The notes beneath the pieces were generated by a model. The model saw only the letters and a program-made list of their open reading frames with translations, did not search any database and was not told where the DNA came from. The position numbers and the translations under genes were made by a program. This document shows, piece by piece, positions 53,768 to 62,762 of a stretch of 64,000 nucleotides of DNA. Source of the stretch: Microbulbifer sp. YPW1 (lineage in GTDB: Bacteria; Pseudomonadota; Gammaproteobacteria; Pseudomonadales; Cellvibrionaceae); contig NZ_CP055157.1 of NCBI RefSeq assembly GCF_013367775.1, forward strand, positions 372,001 through 436,000. Direction: 5' to 3'. Every line of letters begins with the position of its first letter. Within the stretch, counting starts at the first letter, position 1.

Positions 53768-54109
53768 TCAAGCGCCGCACTTGCCTTCTTTCTGCTTGCC
53801 CTCGCCACACTTGCCTTCTTTCTGCTTACCTTCGCCGCATTTACCTTCGCCGCACTTGCCCTCTTTCTTTTTGCCTTCTCCGCATTTACCTTCGCCGCAC
53901 TTACCTTCTTTCTTTTTGTCCTCGCCGCATTTACCTTCGCCGCACTTGCCTTCCTTCTTCTTGCCGTGGTCATCGGCCATTTTCAGGTTGTAGCCGGCGG
54001 TCAGCTCGGTAGCGGTAAACGGATTGGCGGAAGTGGAGGTGCTCAGGGTGGCTGAGGCAATGAAAGCGGCACCAACGGCGGCCGCAAGCGGCAGATTCTT
54101 CTTGTTCAT
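53768..54109 (-). CDS. hvfA: HvfA-type copper RiPP precursor with eight EGKCG motifs
   Basis: A 113-aa peptide. Residues 1-28 are a Sec-type signal peptide (PLAAAVGAAFIASATLSTST, then SA-NPF). A linker (about 29-48; ATELTAGYNLKMADDHG) probably serves as recognition sequence. The C-terminal half is almost wholly made of EGKCG units separated by short Lys/Glu spacers: eight EGKCG, hence eight Cys, arranged roughly as 2+2+2+1+1, ending KCGA. This is the substrate pattern of HvfB/HvfC, in which modified Cys motifs bind copper. AGGAG lies 8 bases before the ATG. The DNA shows the matching internal repeats. Secretion to the periplasm is expected. Confidence 0.93.
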   Translation of the reverse strand: MNKKNLPLAAAVGAAFIASATLSTSTSANPFTATELTAGYNLKMADDHGKKKEGKCGEGKCGEDKKKEGKCGEGKCGEGKKKEGKCGEGKCGEGKQKEGKCGEGKQKEGKCGA

Positions 54110-54455
54110 AGTGGATCTCCTGTTGGAAGTTCGAGAGCCTGTTTGGGACTCTTCGCTAAAGCTGGGGCTATCCCCGCAAACGGCGCGAAATCCGCCGCTT
54201 CCGGATTATAGTTTCCCGGTAGAGCATTGGGTTCTCAGTCAGACTAATGGTTCCGGATTCAGGTTCAACCGAATATCCGTAACTGTGAACCAGTTCTAAC
54301 CTGCCGCGCATACTGCCACGACAAGAGAATAGTCGCGGCAGCCCGTTGATTCTTACATACGCAGAGACAAAAACTTCGGATGAGTGGCCAACGCTGTCAT
54401 CTAGCCCCGAGTTCCCCCATCGGGGGAGAGAGTCGCGAAAACAGCGCACCCGGGT
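54110..54455. promoter_or_regulatory. hvfA promoter region and hrpA 3' region
   Basis: 346 bases without a supported gene. A TATAAT box on the minus strand (54205-54210) about 96 bases before the hvfA start is the best promoter element; the -35 region (AACCCA at 17 bases) is weak, so an activator or another sigma factor may be needed. Farther upstream are an 8-base inverted repeat CTGCCGCG/CGCGGCAG (54301-54308, 54334-54341) and a CCCCC/GGGGG hairpin (54414-54426) after hrpA without a T run. A possible 93-codon frame starting at a GTG (54449) was not accepted. Confidence 0.45.
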
Positions 54456-57400
54456 TTACAGTCCCAACTCGGCCCAGAACTTGCGCAGACGCTTGATAGA
54501 CGCCGGCATCAGGGTCTTGAGGGACTGCGCAAACAGGGATACCCGGAACTCTTCCAGCATCCAGCGGTATTCCACCAAACGCGGGTCCCCCGCCATCATC
54601 AATGGATCGCGCTTGCTCGCAGCGGCCTGATAAGGTTCCTCTGCCTCCTGGAATTCAGCACTTAGGCGGCGATCCCGGTTGGGATCGAGCGCGGCCTTTT
54701 CCAGCCGCAGCTCAATGCCTTTCAGGTAACGCCCGTACTGGCGCAACCATTCCAGCGGCGTGTGGAACAGCACACCGCGGTAGAACATCCCGCTCAGCTG
54801 ACGGTTGATATCCCCGACCGCCATGGCCACCGCCAGGTTTTTCTGCTGTTTGATCTGCTTGCGCAGGGGCACCAGCTGGGCGAGGACTTTTACCAGCAGA
54901 CCGGCTATCTCCTGGGCAATTTCCACCAGCTTTTCCCGCTGTTCCAGCGCGGCGAGAAACTCACTCTGGGTACGCGGCCAGTTTTCGTCTGCCCAGAAGC
55001 ATTCGCGCACCGCGGCCATCAGGATATCGTCGGCCACCTCTTCCCGACGCCCGAGATCGGCGGCGCTGAGGCCGAGTTCCTTGCCTTTGAGCAATTCCTT
55101 GCGCAGGTACTTCACTGGCTCCGGCAGGTGCAGGATGGCGAGGCGACAGATGCCGGCGCGAGTCAGCTGTCGGGCCTCGTCCGGGTTATCCAGCAACTTC
55201 AGGTCGACGCTTTCCTTGTTGGCAATCAGCGCCGGGTAGGCGCGCACCTTGAGGCCGCCCTGGTCGAGCTGGTGGGTTTCCGGCAGGTCTCCAAAATCCC
55301 ACTGGGTAATACCCTCCCGCTCGAAATCGTCACCGGCACTGGCCAGCTCCTGCTGCACCCGGTCGCGGTAGCGGGCCTGCAGGATTTCCAGATCGCGGTC
55401 CTGGTCCAGTAGCTGGCCTTTTTCATCCAGCACCTGGATATTGAAACGGTAGAAGTCCTCCACGCACTGCTCCGCCGCCTGCCACGCATCTTGCGGCAGT
55501 TCCTGCGCAGTCTGGCGTTTCAGCTCGTGCGCCAGCGCCTGCCACAGCGGGGTATTGCCGGGCTGCATGCGCGGCAGTGCCTTGTCGACCGCGGCGGGCA
55601 CCGGCACGAAGTACTTGCGGTACTGCTTGGGCAGGTTTTTGACCAGCGCAATACACTTGTCGCGCAGGATACCGGGCACCACCCACTGCAGGCGCGCCGC
55701 GGGCACCTGGTGCAGGGCACCTACCGGTACCTGGATACTGACGCCGTCATCGATACTACCCGGTTCGAAGTGATAGCTCAGTGGATATTCGATACCGCCA
55801 CTGATCAGCGAATCCGGAAACTGGGCCTCGCCCACGTGACCCGCATCCTGCTGCATCATCAGGTCGCGCGGCAGGAACAGTAATTCGGGATCCTTCTGCT
55901 CCGCCTGCTTGCGCCACTTTTCAAATCCCGCCAGGTTGACGACTTCCGTAGGAATTCGCTCATCGAAAAAGCGGTACACCACCTCGTCATCCACGACGAT
56001 ATCGCGACGCCGGGATTTTGCTTCCAGATCTTCCAGCTCTTCCAGCAGCGCTTTGTAATGCTTGAAGAACCTGCCTTTACCACGGTAACGCTGCTCCACC
56101 AGCGCCTCGCGGATAAATACCTCGCGCGCGACAACCGGGTCCAGCTTGCTGAAATGGATACGCTGCTTATCTACCAGCACCAGGCCGTACAGGGTGACCT
56201 TTTCAAACGCCATCACTGCGCCCGAGCGCGGATTGTAATGGGGCTCGAAATAATTGCGTTTGACCAGGTGCTCGGCACAGCCCAGCACCCAGTCCGGTTC
56301 GATCTTGCCCACCGTGTGCGCATACAGACGACTGGTTTCCAGCAGCTGAGCGGCTACCACCCAGCTCGGCGGCTTCTTGAACTGGCCGGAACCGGGAAAG
56401 ATATGGAAGCGGCGATTGCGACAGCCGAGGAACTCCTTGTTCTCATCGCGCACGCCGATATTGTCCAGCAGCCCGGGCAGAATTGCCTTGTGCACATTGG
56501 CGTAGGGCGCCGGCTCCTTGTTCAGTTTCAGGTTCAGGTCGCGGATTGCGAGGCGCAGCTGGTGGTGGATGTCTCGCCACTCGCGCAGTCGCAACCAGGA
56601 CAGGAAGTTTTTCTGGCACCACTTGCGCAGCTGGTTCTGGCTCAGTTCCTGCCGCTGGGCTTCGTAGCCATCCCACAGGTTTACTAGACTGAGGAAATCC
56701 GACTGCTCGTGCTGCCACTGCTTGTGCTTTTCATCGGAGGCCTGGCGCTTTTCCGCCGGGCGCTCGCGGGGATCCTGCACCGCCAGTGCGCTGACAATAA
56801 TCAGCAGTTCCCGCAGGCTGCCTGCGGGACCGGATTCCATCAGCATGCGACCGAGGCGCGGATCCAGCGGCAATCGCGACAGCGCACGCCCCAGCGGGGT
56901 GACCCGCCCCTTGCCATCTACCGCTTTCAGTTCCTGCAGCAGGTTGTAGCCGTCGTTGATCAGTCGCTGATCCGGTGGATCCACAAACGGAAATTCGCGG
57001 ATATCACCGATGCGCAATTGCAGCATCTGCAGAATGACCGCAGCCAGGTTGGTGCGCAGGATTTCCGCATCGGTGAATTCCGGGCGCTGGATGAAATCGC
57101 TCTCTTCATACAGGCGGATACACACACCGGCGCTGACCCGGCCACAGCGCCCGGCACGCTGGTTGGCGCTGGCCTGGGAAATGGCCTCCACCGGCAGGCG
57201 CTGGATCTTGCTGCGATAGCTGTAACGACTGATTCGCGCGGTACCCGGGTCGATCACATAGCGGATACCGGGCACGGTGATTGAGGTCTCCGCCACGTTG
57301 GTGGCAAGTACGATCCTGCGGCCCTTGTGCGGCGCAAACACCCGGCTCTGCTCCGCCAGGCTGAGACGCGCATACAGCGGCAACACCTCGAGGTGCGGTA

Positions 57401-58355
57401 ACTGGGCATCCCGCAGGGCCTTGGCACACTCGCGGATTTCACGCTCGCCACTCATGAACACCAGAATATCGCCGCCGCGACGAGGCGAGGATTTCTCCTC
57501 TTGCAGCAGCTCTTCCACGGCACCGATGATCTGCTCGTTCAGGTCGGCATCGCTGTCTGCCGGTGGCCGGTAGTGGATATCCACCGGGTAGGTGCGCCCG
57601 GACACCTCGATGATCGGCGCATTGTCGAAATGCCGGGAGAACTTCTCCAGATCAATGGTCGCAGAGGTGATGATGATTTTGAGATCCGGCCGCCGAGGCA
57701 GCAGGGTCTTCAGGTAACCCAGCAGGAAGTCGATATTGAGGCTGCGCTCATGGGCCTCGTCGATAATCAGGGTGTCGTACTGGTTGAGCAGCGGATCGCG
57801 CTGGATCTCCGCCAGCAGGATGCCGTCGGTCATCAGCTTGATATGGGTGTGTTCGGTGCTCTGGTCGGTAAACCGCACCTGGTAGCCCACGGAATCCCCC
57901 AGAGACTGCCCGAGCTCTTCCGCGATACGGTTGGCCACGGTGCGCGCGGCAATCCGCCGCGGCTGGGTATGGCCGATCTGGCCGAAGATACCGCGCCCCA
58001 GTTCCAGGCAGATTTTGGGCAACTGGGTGGTCTTGCCGGAACCGGTCTCCCCCGCCACCACCACAACCTGGTTTGCGGCAATCAGCTCCGCAATCTCCTC
58101 CCGCCGCGCGACAACGGGCAGGCCTTCCGGCCACTCGACCCTGGGCAGCTTCTGCCGGCGCGCCTCCGCCAGCGCTACAGAGGCCGCTACCCGGCTTTCC
58201 AGCTGGGCCAGCATCTTGTCCGCTGGCTTGCCCTCTTTCAGCCGACGCTGGGCGCTCTTGAGGGTGCGCTGCAGCTCAAAGCGATCGCACCCCATACACT
58301 GGGGAAGCAACTGCTGGTACTGCTGCAGATTCGGCTGGGTGGACTCTCGACTCAT
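54456..58355 (-). CDS. hrpA: ATP-dependent RNA helicase HrpA
   Basis: A 1299-aa DEAH-box helicase, full length for HrpA. Walker A VVVAGETGSGKTTQLPK at about residue 100, PRRIAART, TDGILLAEI, DEAH box LIIDEAHERSLN, SATID, the second RecA domain with ATNVAETSITVPGI and QRAGRCGRV, then the winged-helix/ratchet and OB-like region and the long HrpA-specific C-terminal domain (DUF3418-type: ELLFLPRDLMMQ, FPDSLISGGIEYPLSYHFEPG). It unwinds RNA and helps rescue stalled or collided ribosomes in E. coli. It stands alone, divergent from the peptide transporter gene. Confidence 0.96.
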   Translation of the reverse strand: MSRESTQPNLQQYQQLLPQCMGCDRFELQRTLKSAQRRLKEGKPADKMLAQLESRVAASVALAEARRQKLPRVEWPEGLPVVARREEIAELIAANQVVVVAGETGSGKTTQLPKICLELGRGIFGQIGHTQPRRIAARTVANRIAEELGQSLGDSVGYQVRFTDQSTEHTHIKLMTDGILLAEIQRDPLLNQYDTLIIDEAHERSLNIDFLLGYLKTLLPRRPDLKIIITSATIDLEKFSRHFDNAPIIEVSGRTYPVDIHYRPPADSDADLNEQIIGAVEELLQEEKSSPRRGGDILVFMSGEREIRECAKALRDAQLPHLEVLPLYARLSLAEQSRVFAPHKGRRIVLATNVAETSITVPGIRYVIDPGTARISRYSYRSKIQRLPVEAISQASANQRAGRCGRVSAGVCIRLYEESDFIQRPEFTDAEILRTNLAAVILQMLQLRIGDIREFPFVDPPDQRLINDGYNLLQELKAVDGKGRVTPLGRALSRLPLDPRLGRMLMESGPAGSLRELLIIVSALAVQDPRERPAEKRQASDEKHKQWQHEQSDFLSLVNLWDGYEAQRQELSQNQLRKWCQKNFLSWLRLREWRDIHHQLRLAIRDLNLKLNKEPAPYANVHKAILPGLLDNIGVRDENKEFLGCRNRRFHIFPGSGQFKKPPSWVVAAQLLETSRLYAHTVGKIEPDWVLGCAEHLVKRNYFEPHYNPRSGAVMAFEKVTLYGLVLVDKQRIHFSKLDPVVAREVFIREALVEQRYRGKGRFFKHYKALLEELEDLEAKSRRRDIVVDDEVVYRFFDERIPTEVVNLAGFEKWRKQAEQKDPELLFLPRDLMMQQDAGHVGEAQFPDSLISGGIEYPLSYHFEPGSIDDGVSIQVPVGALHQVPAARLQWVVPGILRDKCIALVKNLPKQYRKYFVPVPAAVDKALPRMQPGNTPLWQALAHELKRQTAQELPQDAWQAAEQCVEDFYRFNIQVLDEKGQLLDQDRDLEILQARYRDRVQQELASAGDDFEREGITQWDFGDLPETHQLDQGGLKVRAYPALIANKESVDLKLLDNPDEARQLTRAGICRLAILHLPEPVKYLRKELLKGKELGLSAADLGRREEVADDILMAAVRECFWADENWPRTQSEFLAALEQREKLVEIAQEIAGLLVKVLAQLVPLRKQIKQQKNLAVAMAVGDINRQLSGMFYRGVLFHTPLEWLRQYGRYLKGIELRLEKAALDPNRDRRLSAEFQEAEEPYQAAASKRDPLMMAGDPRLVEYRWMLEEFRVSLFAQSLKTLMPASIKRLRKFWAELGL

Positions 58356-58617
58356 ATGACTGCTTATTCAGAGGAAAATGGCAAACCGGCGATTATACCT
58401 GCTGGGGACTGCCGGGGTCTGTCCCTAAACTCCTGATCTATACTCAGGTCGATGGCGCACATTACAACCCTCGAAACGGGCCATGTGCGCGACACTTTTC
58501 CAATGGACTTCCAGACGATTCCACTCGATGCCCAACAGGGCGACGAGCGTACACGCAACAGCCGCCCTCCCAACGGTTGGGCAGATTGCCGCCAGCGCGA
58601 AGAGGTAAGGAGCGCAA

Positions 58618-60099
58618 ATGCAAGATCTCAAGCCAAGACCCCCGGCTACGGCCGGCGAGATGATGGGACACCCGAAGGGGCTGTTCCTGCTGTTCGGTAC
58701 CGAGATGTGGGAGCGCCTCAGCTACTACGGTATGCGCGGCATCTTTGTGTTTTACCTCACCTCTGCCGCTGCTGCCGCCGCATTCGGCTGGGACGCGCTT
58801 TCGGATACCGAGCTGCAGTCCAAGGCGCTGAGCTACCTGGGCACCTACGCCATGCTGGTGTACCTGACACCGATCATCGGCGGCTGGATGGCAGACAACA
58901 AATGGGGCCAGCGGCGCTGCATCATGTTCGGCGGGGTACTGATGATGCTGGGGCAGTTCGCCCTCGGTTTCCCGCACAAGTGGCTGCCGGACGGCACGGA
59001 GATTTACGGGCTCTGGCTTGGCCTGGCTTTGATGATCATCGGCAATGGCTTTTTCAAACCAAACATCTCCACCATGGTGGGCGACCTGTACGACGAGGGC
59101 GACAAGCGCCGGGATACAGCGTTCACCATTTTCTATATGGGGATCAACCTGGGTTCGATTCTCGGCTATCTGGTGATCGGCTGGATCGGCGAGAAGGTGG
59201 ATTACCAGCTGGCCTTTTTTGTCGCGGGCCTGGGTATGTTGCTCGGCCTGATTCTGCAGGCCACTAAGTCGGACAAGCTGCTCGGCGAGATCGGCAACCA
59301 ACCTTCAGCAAAACTGGGGCTGAAACCGAACCTGCACAGTGATGACAAGAAACGCCCGCTGACGCCAGAGGAACGCGACCGTATCAAGGTGATCCTGATC
59401 CTGGGTCTGTTTACGGTGATTTTCTGGGCGGGCTTTGAGCAGGCGGCGGGCTCCATGAACCTGTTCGCCAAGTACAACACGGACCTGCACATTTTCGGGT
59501 TTGAGATTCCGGCCAGCTGGCTGCAGATGGTCAACCCGCTGTTCATCATCATCCTCGCGCCGGTTGTGGCGAGTATCTGGGTGGGGCTGGGTTCGCGCGA
59601 ACCGACCTCCCCGGGAAAATTCAGCCTGGGCCTGATTTTCCTTGGCCTGGGGTTCGTATCCATGGTGGGTGCGGCGATGCAGATCGGGGATTCAGAGACT
59701 GCCAAAGCGAGCCCCTGGTGGCTGGTGGTGGCGTATATCTTCCACACGATTGGTGAGTTGTGCCTGTCACCGATCGGGTTGTCGATGGTGACGAAACTCG
59801 CTCCGCTGCGCTATCTGTCGCTGATGATGGGGCTGTGGTTTGCGTTTATCGGTATTGCCAATAAAGGCGCGGCGGAGATTGGTAAGCTGGTGGGCGAGTC
59901 CGGTCCGATAGCGACCTTTGGCGGCGTGGCGATTGCAGCGATTACTGCCGGGCTTATCCTGTTCTTTATCCGCGAGAAACTGGTGGACTGGATGCACGGT
60001 GCCGAGGAAGAACATACCGTGGTGAAAGACACCACCAAGGAAGAAATCGGCATCACCGCCGACCACGATGTGGCACCTCAGCGGAAGTTTGGGGAGTAA
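58618..60099 (+). CDS. POT-family proton-coupled oligopeptide transporter
   Basis: A 493-aa inner-membrane protein with 12-14 predicted helices. The POT signature ExxER-x-x-YYG is present as FGTEMWERLSYYGMRGIFVFYL, followed by LTPIIGGWMADNKWGQRRCI (PTR2 motif 1), IIGNGFFKPNISTMVGDLY (motif 2, FFKPNIS) and FYMGINLGSILG. Later EQAAGSMNLFA and TIGELCLSPIGLSMV complete the family pattern. It imports di- and tripeptides with protons. An AAGGAG-like stretch lies 11 bases upstream of the ATG. Two hairpin repeats follow. Confidence 0.94.
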   Translation: MQDLKPRPPATAGEMMGHPKGLFLLFGTEMWERLSYYGMRGIFVFYLTSAAAAAAFGWDALSDTELQSKALSYLGTYAMLVYLTPIIGGWMADNKWGQRRCIMFGGVLMMLGQFALGFPHKWLPDGTEIYGLWLGLALMIIGNGFFKPNISTMVGDLYDEGDKRRDTAFTIFYMGINLGSILGYLVIGWIGEKVDYQLAFFVAGLGMLLGLILQATKSDKLLGEIGNQPSAKLGLKPNLHSDDKKRPLTPEERDRIKVILILGLFTVIFWAGFEQAAGSMNLFAKYNTDLHIFGFEIPASWLQMVNPLFIIILAPVVASIWVGLGSREPTSPGKFSLGLIFLGLGFVSMVGAAMQIGDSETAKASPWWLVVAYIFHTIGELCLSPIGLSMVTKLAPLRYLSLMMGLWFAFIGIANKGAAEIGKLVGESGPIATFGGVAIAAITAGLILFFIREKLVDWMHGAEEEHTVVKDTTKEEIGITADHDVAPQRKFGE

Positions 60100-60140
60100 C
60101 CACTACCCTCGATCAGCGTGCCCTGAACAATATTTGTGGC

Positions 60141-60252
60141 GGTCAGGCATCGGGTGGAGGTTTTCAGGACCGCTGTAAATACATCCCTGTACGCTGCGTC
60201 GGCGACGTCCCTGTCGCCGACGCTCCTGAAAACCTCCACCCGCCACCTGACC
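60141..60252. repeat. Long hairpin element, copy 1
   Basis: Perfect 18-base arms (60152-60169 and 60224-60241), each containing the conserved end TTTTCAGGA next to a copy-specific part (GGGTGGAGG). Additional pairing of GGTCAGG (60141-60147) with CCTGACC (60246-60252) extends the stem. The interior is CCGCTGTAAA-x3-ATCCCTG and a second small hairpin (GTCGGCGAC...GTCGCCGAC). The same interior and TTTTCAGGA ends occur, inverted, in copy 2, but the outer arm sequences differ. Confidence 0.85.
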
Positions 60253-60326
60253 TTACTCCTAAACAGAGACACCTTGATTAGAGTTCGCCAATTTACAAAT
60301 TCGAAGTGATTACTCAAATGCGAAGG

Positions 60327-60433
60327 CGAAGTGCCGGATGCGGGTTTTCAGGAGCGTCGCAAACAGGATGTTTGCGCCGCAGCTCCCAGGGATGGGTTTA
60401 CAGCGGTCCTGAAAACCCGCATCCGGCACTTCG
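60327..60433. repeat. Long hairpin element, copy 2 (opposite orientation)
   Basis: Perfect 27-base arms (60327-60353 and 60407-60433): the conserved TTTTCAGGA end plus a copy-specific 18-base part (CGAAGTGCCGGATGCGGG). Read on the minus strand the interior matches copy 1 closely (ACCGCTGTAAA, CATCCCTG, GCTGCG, CGACGCTCCTG), with differences that mostly keep the inner stem (GCAAACA/TGTTTGC here). It lies between the peptide transporter and the convergent VWA gene and may also serve as a transcription barrier. Confidence 0.88.
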
Positions 60434-60477
60434 TCGCCACCGTAGGAATTTGCAGCTCACATAATCGGAAAGAAACC

Positions 60478-61659
60478 TCAACGTCCCTTTACAAGGTAGG
60501 CAATCGCCCGATCCAACCCCTCAATTGTCATCGGATACATATGCCCACCCACGAGTCGCTGGGTCATGCTGATACTGGATGTGTACTGCCAATACTCCTC
60601 GGAAGTGGGATTGAGCCACACCAGTTTTTCGTAGGTATTGGTGACGCGCTGCATCCAGGCCGCCCCCGGCTCTTCATTCATGTGTTCAACACTGCCAAAG
60701 CGGCTGGTGATTTCATAAGGCGCCATGGATGCATCGCCAACGAAAATCACCTTGTAATCCTTGCCATAGGTACGCAACACCTCCACCAGTGGCGTGGATT
60801 CCGAGTAGCGGCGCTGGTTGTCTTTCCACACATGTTCGTACACAAAATTGTGGAAATAAAAATACTCCAGATGCTTGAACTCACTGCGGCATGCGGAGAA
60901 GAGTTCCTCACACTGTTTGACGTACGGGTCCATGGAGCCGCCGACATCGAAGAAAATCAGCACCTTCACCGCATTGTGACGCTCGGGCACCATCTTGATG
61001 TCCAGCAGACCGGCGTTGCGCGCGGTGGATTTAATCGTGTTATCCAGATCCAGCTCTTCCGCCGCACCGGAGCGGGCGAACTTGCGCAGCTTGCGCAGGG
61101 CAACCTGGATATTGCGGGTGCCTAGGCTGATGCTGTCATCCAGGTTGCGGAACTGGCGCTTCTCCCACACCTTGGACGCGGACTTGTTGCGACTCTGCCC
61201 CCCCACCCGGATGCCACCCGGGTGATAGCCGCTGTTGCCGAACGGGCTGGTACCGCCGGTACCTATCCACTTGTTGCCGCCGCTGTGCTTTTTCTTCTGT
61301 TCTTCGAGACGTTTCTTAAACTCCTCCAGCATCTTCTCCAGTCCACCCATGGACTGGATTTTTGCCTTCTCCTCCTCGCTCAGCTGCTTCATAAACTCCG
61401 CGCGCAGCCAGTCCTCCGGAATCACCTGCTCGAGGATATCGTCCAGGGATTCCAGGTCTTTAAAATAAGCGGCGAAGGCGCGGTCGAATTTATCGAAGTG
61501 CTTCTCGTCTTTCACCATGCAAGTGCGGGCAAGAAAGTAAAAATCGTCCAGGTTGGCATAGACCAGCCGCTGCTGCAGGGCTTCCAGCAACGAGAGCAGC
61601 TCGGTGATGGATACCGGGAGATCGTAACGACGGAGATTCAGGAAAAATCCGATGAGCAT
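60478..61659 (-). CDS. VWA-domain protein (CoxE-like)
   Basis: A 393-aa protein. The N-terminal helical part (residues 1-130) has a charged coiled coil (EEEKAKIQSMGG, FKKRLEEQKKKH), then a Gly/Ser-rich linker and a von Willebrand A domain at about 205-390. The MIDAS motif reads IFFDVGGSMD where typical VWA proteins have D-x-S-x-S, and TYGKDYKVIFVGDASM carries a further conserved Asp. Cytoplasmic. It follows a MoxR-type AAA+ ATPase gene; such MoxR-VWA pairs act as chaperones for metal-cofactor or complex assembly. The target is unknown here. Confidence 0.87.
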   Translation of the reverse strand: MLIGFFLNLRRYDLPVSITELLSLLEALQQRLVYANLDDFYFLARTCMVKDEKHFDKFDRAFAAYFKDLESLDDILEQVIPEDWLRAEFMKQLSEEEKAKIQSMGGLEKMLEEFKKRLEEQKKKHSGGNKWIGTGGTSPFGNSGYHPGGIRVGGQSRNKSASKVWEKRQFRNLDDSISLGTRNIQVALRKLRKFARSGAAEELDLDNTIKSTARNAGLLDIKMVPERHNAVKVLIFFDVGGSMDPYVKQCEELFSACRSEFKHLEYFYFHNFVYEHVWKDNQRRYSESTPLVEVLRTYGKDYKVIFVGDASMAPYEITSRFGSVEHMNEEPGAAWMQRVTNTYEKLVWLNPTSEEYWQYTSSISMTQRLVGGHMYPMTIEGLDRAIAYLVKGR

Positions 61660-61745
61660 AGTTGCCCCGAAATTTCGAAAAGAATGTTGCGGTTAGGGCG
61701 AAGGCGGAGATACCGGGTGGCAACGCCGCCATCAGATCCACTAAG

Positions 61746-62591
61746 TCAGCGATTTTCCCGCCGGGCCATAAACGCCAGACGCTCAAGCATGTGTACGTCC
61801 TGCTCGTTTTTCAGCAGTGCGCCGTACAGCGGTGGAATTGCGGAAGTCGTATCGCGGTTCTTCAATACTTCCTCGGAAATATCGTCCGCCATCAGCAGCT
61901 TCAACCAATCGATCAACTCAGAAGTAGAGGGTTTCTTCTTCAGGCCCGGCACGTCGCGAATCTGGAAGAAAATATCCATCGCCTCGGCCACCAGTGTATT
62001 TTTGATATCCGGATAGTGCACATCCACAATTTTTTGCATGGTCGCGCGGTCCGGGAAACTGATGTAATGGAAAAAGCAGCGACGCAGAAACGCATCCGGC
62101 AGCTCTTTTTCATTATTCGAGGTAATGATCACAATCGGGCGCTGTTTGGCGGTGATGGTTTCACCGGTTTCGTATACATAAAACTGCATACGGTCGATTT
62201 CCACCAGCAGGTCGTTGGGGAATTCGATATCCGCCTTGTCGATCTCATCAATCAGCAGCACTACCCGCTCGTCGGCCTCAAAGGCCTCCCACAGCTTGCC
62301 TTTCTTGATGTAGTTTCCGATATCGTGGACCCGGTCCACCCCCAGCTGGGAATCCCGCAGACGCGATACCGCATCGTATTCGTACAGCCCCTGCTGGGCC
62401 TTGGTGGTGGACTTGATATGCCACTGGATCAGCTTCAGCCCGAGGCTGCTGGCCACCTCTTCCGCCAGCAGAGTTTTGCCGGTGCCCGGCTCCCCCTTGA
62501 TCAACAGCGGGCGCTGCAGAGTGACTGCCGCGTCCACCGCCATTTGCAGATCGTCCGTGGCAACGTAACTGTCGGTTCCGGTGAATTTCAT
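61746..62591 (-). CDS. MoxR-family AAA+ ATPase
   Basis: About 281 aa. Walker A LLIKGEPGTGKTLLAEEVA at residues 31-49, Walker B VVLLIDEIDKADIEFPNDLL, sensor 1 IVIITSNNEKELPDAFLRRCFFHYISFP (MoxR-characteristic), and a C-terminal lid. Starts at the ATG before KFTGTDSYVATDDL (62591); the frame is open further upstream but that part is not conserved-looking. It pairs with the VWA protein 86 bases downstream and probably works as a remodelling chaperone complex (RavA-ViaA or MoxR-CoxE like). Confidence 0.93.
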   Translation of the reverse strand: MKFTGTDSYVATDDLQMAVDAAVTLQRPLLIKGEPGTGKTLLAEEVASSLGLKLIQWHIKSTTKAQQGLYEYDAVSRLRDSQLGVDRVHDIGNYIKKGKLWEAFEADERVVLLIDEIDKADIEFPNDLLVEIDRMQFYVYETGETITAKQRPIVIITSNNEKELPDAFLRRCFFHYISFPDRATMQKIVDVHYPDIKNTLVAEAMDIFFQIRDVPGLKKKPSTSELIDWLKLLMADDISEEVLKNRDTTSAIPPLYGALLKNEQDVHMLERLAFMARRENR

Positions 62592-62762
62592 GGCCGCTCC
62601 GAATTCCTGTGCTCGAAAAGCACTCATGGTAAAGGATCGGCAAGTTGGCCCCAAAGGCAGATTCGGTCAGATTAAATGACGGCAGCGGCCGCATCCGGAT
62701 AAAATGCGACCAATATTGGACAGGCAGTCACGAACAGCCAAGCAAGAGGGTGCGCGTGACGA

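Noticed and set aside
53706..53993. A plus-strand frame of repeated PSPHLPSF units
   Set aside because: It is the complement of the EGKCG repeats of hvfA; the repeat arises from the opposite strand.
54168..54449. A 93-codon minus-strand frame between hrpA and hvfA
   Set aside because: It starts with GTG without a ribosome site, ends in a basic run, and covers the likely hvfA promoter (TATAAT at 54205-54210). No family resemblance.
60331..61125. A 264-codon plus-strand frame opposite the VWA gene
   Set aside because: It is antisense to a recognisable VWA protein and begins inside the hairpin repeat.
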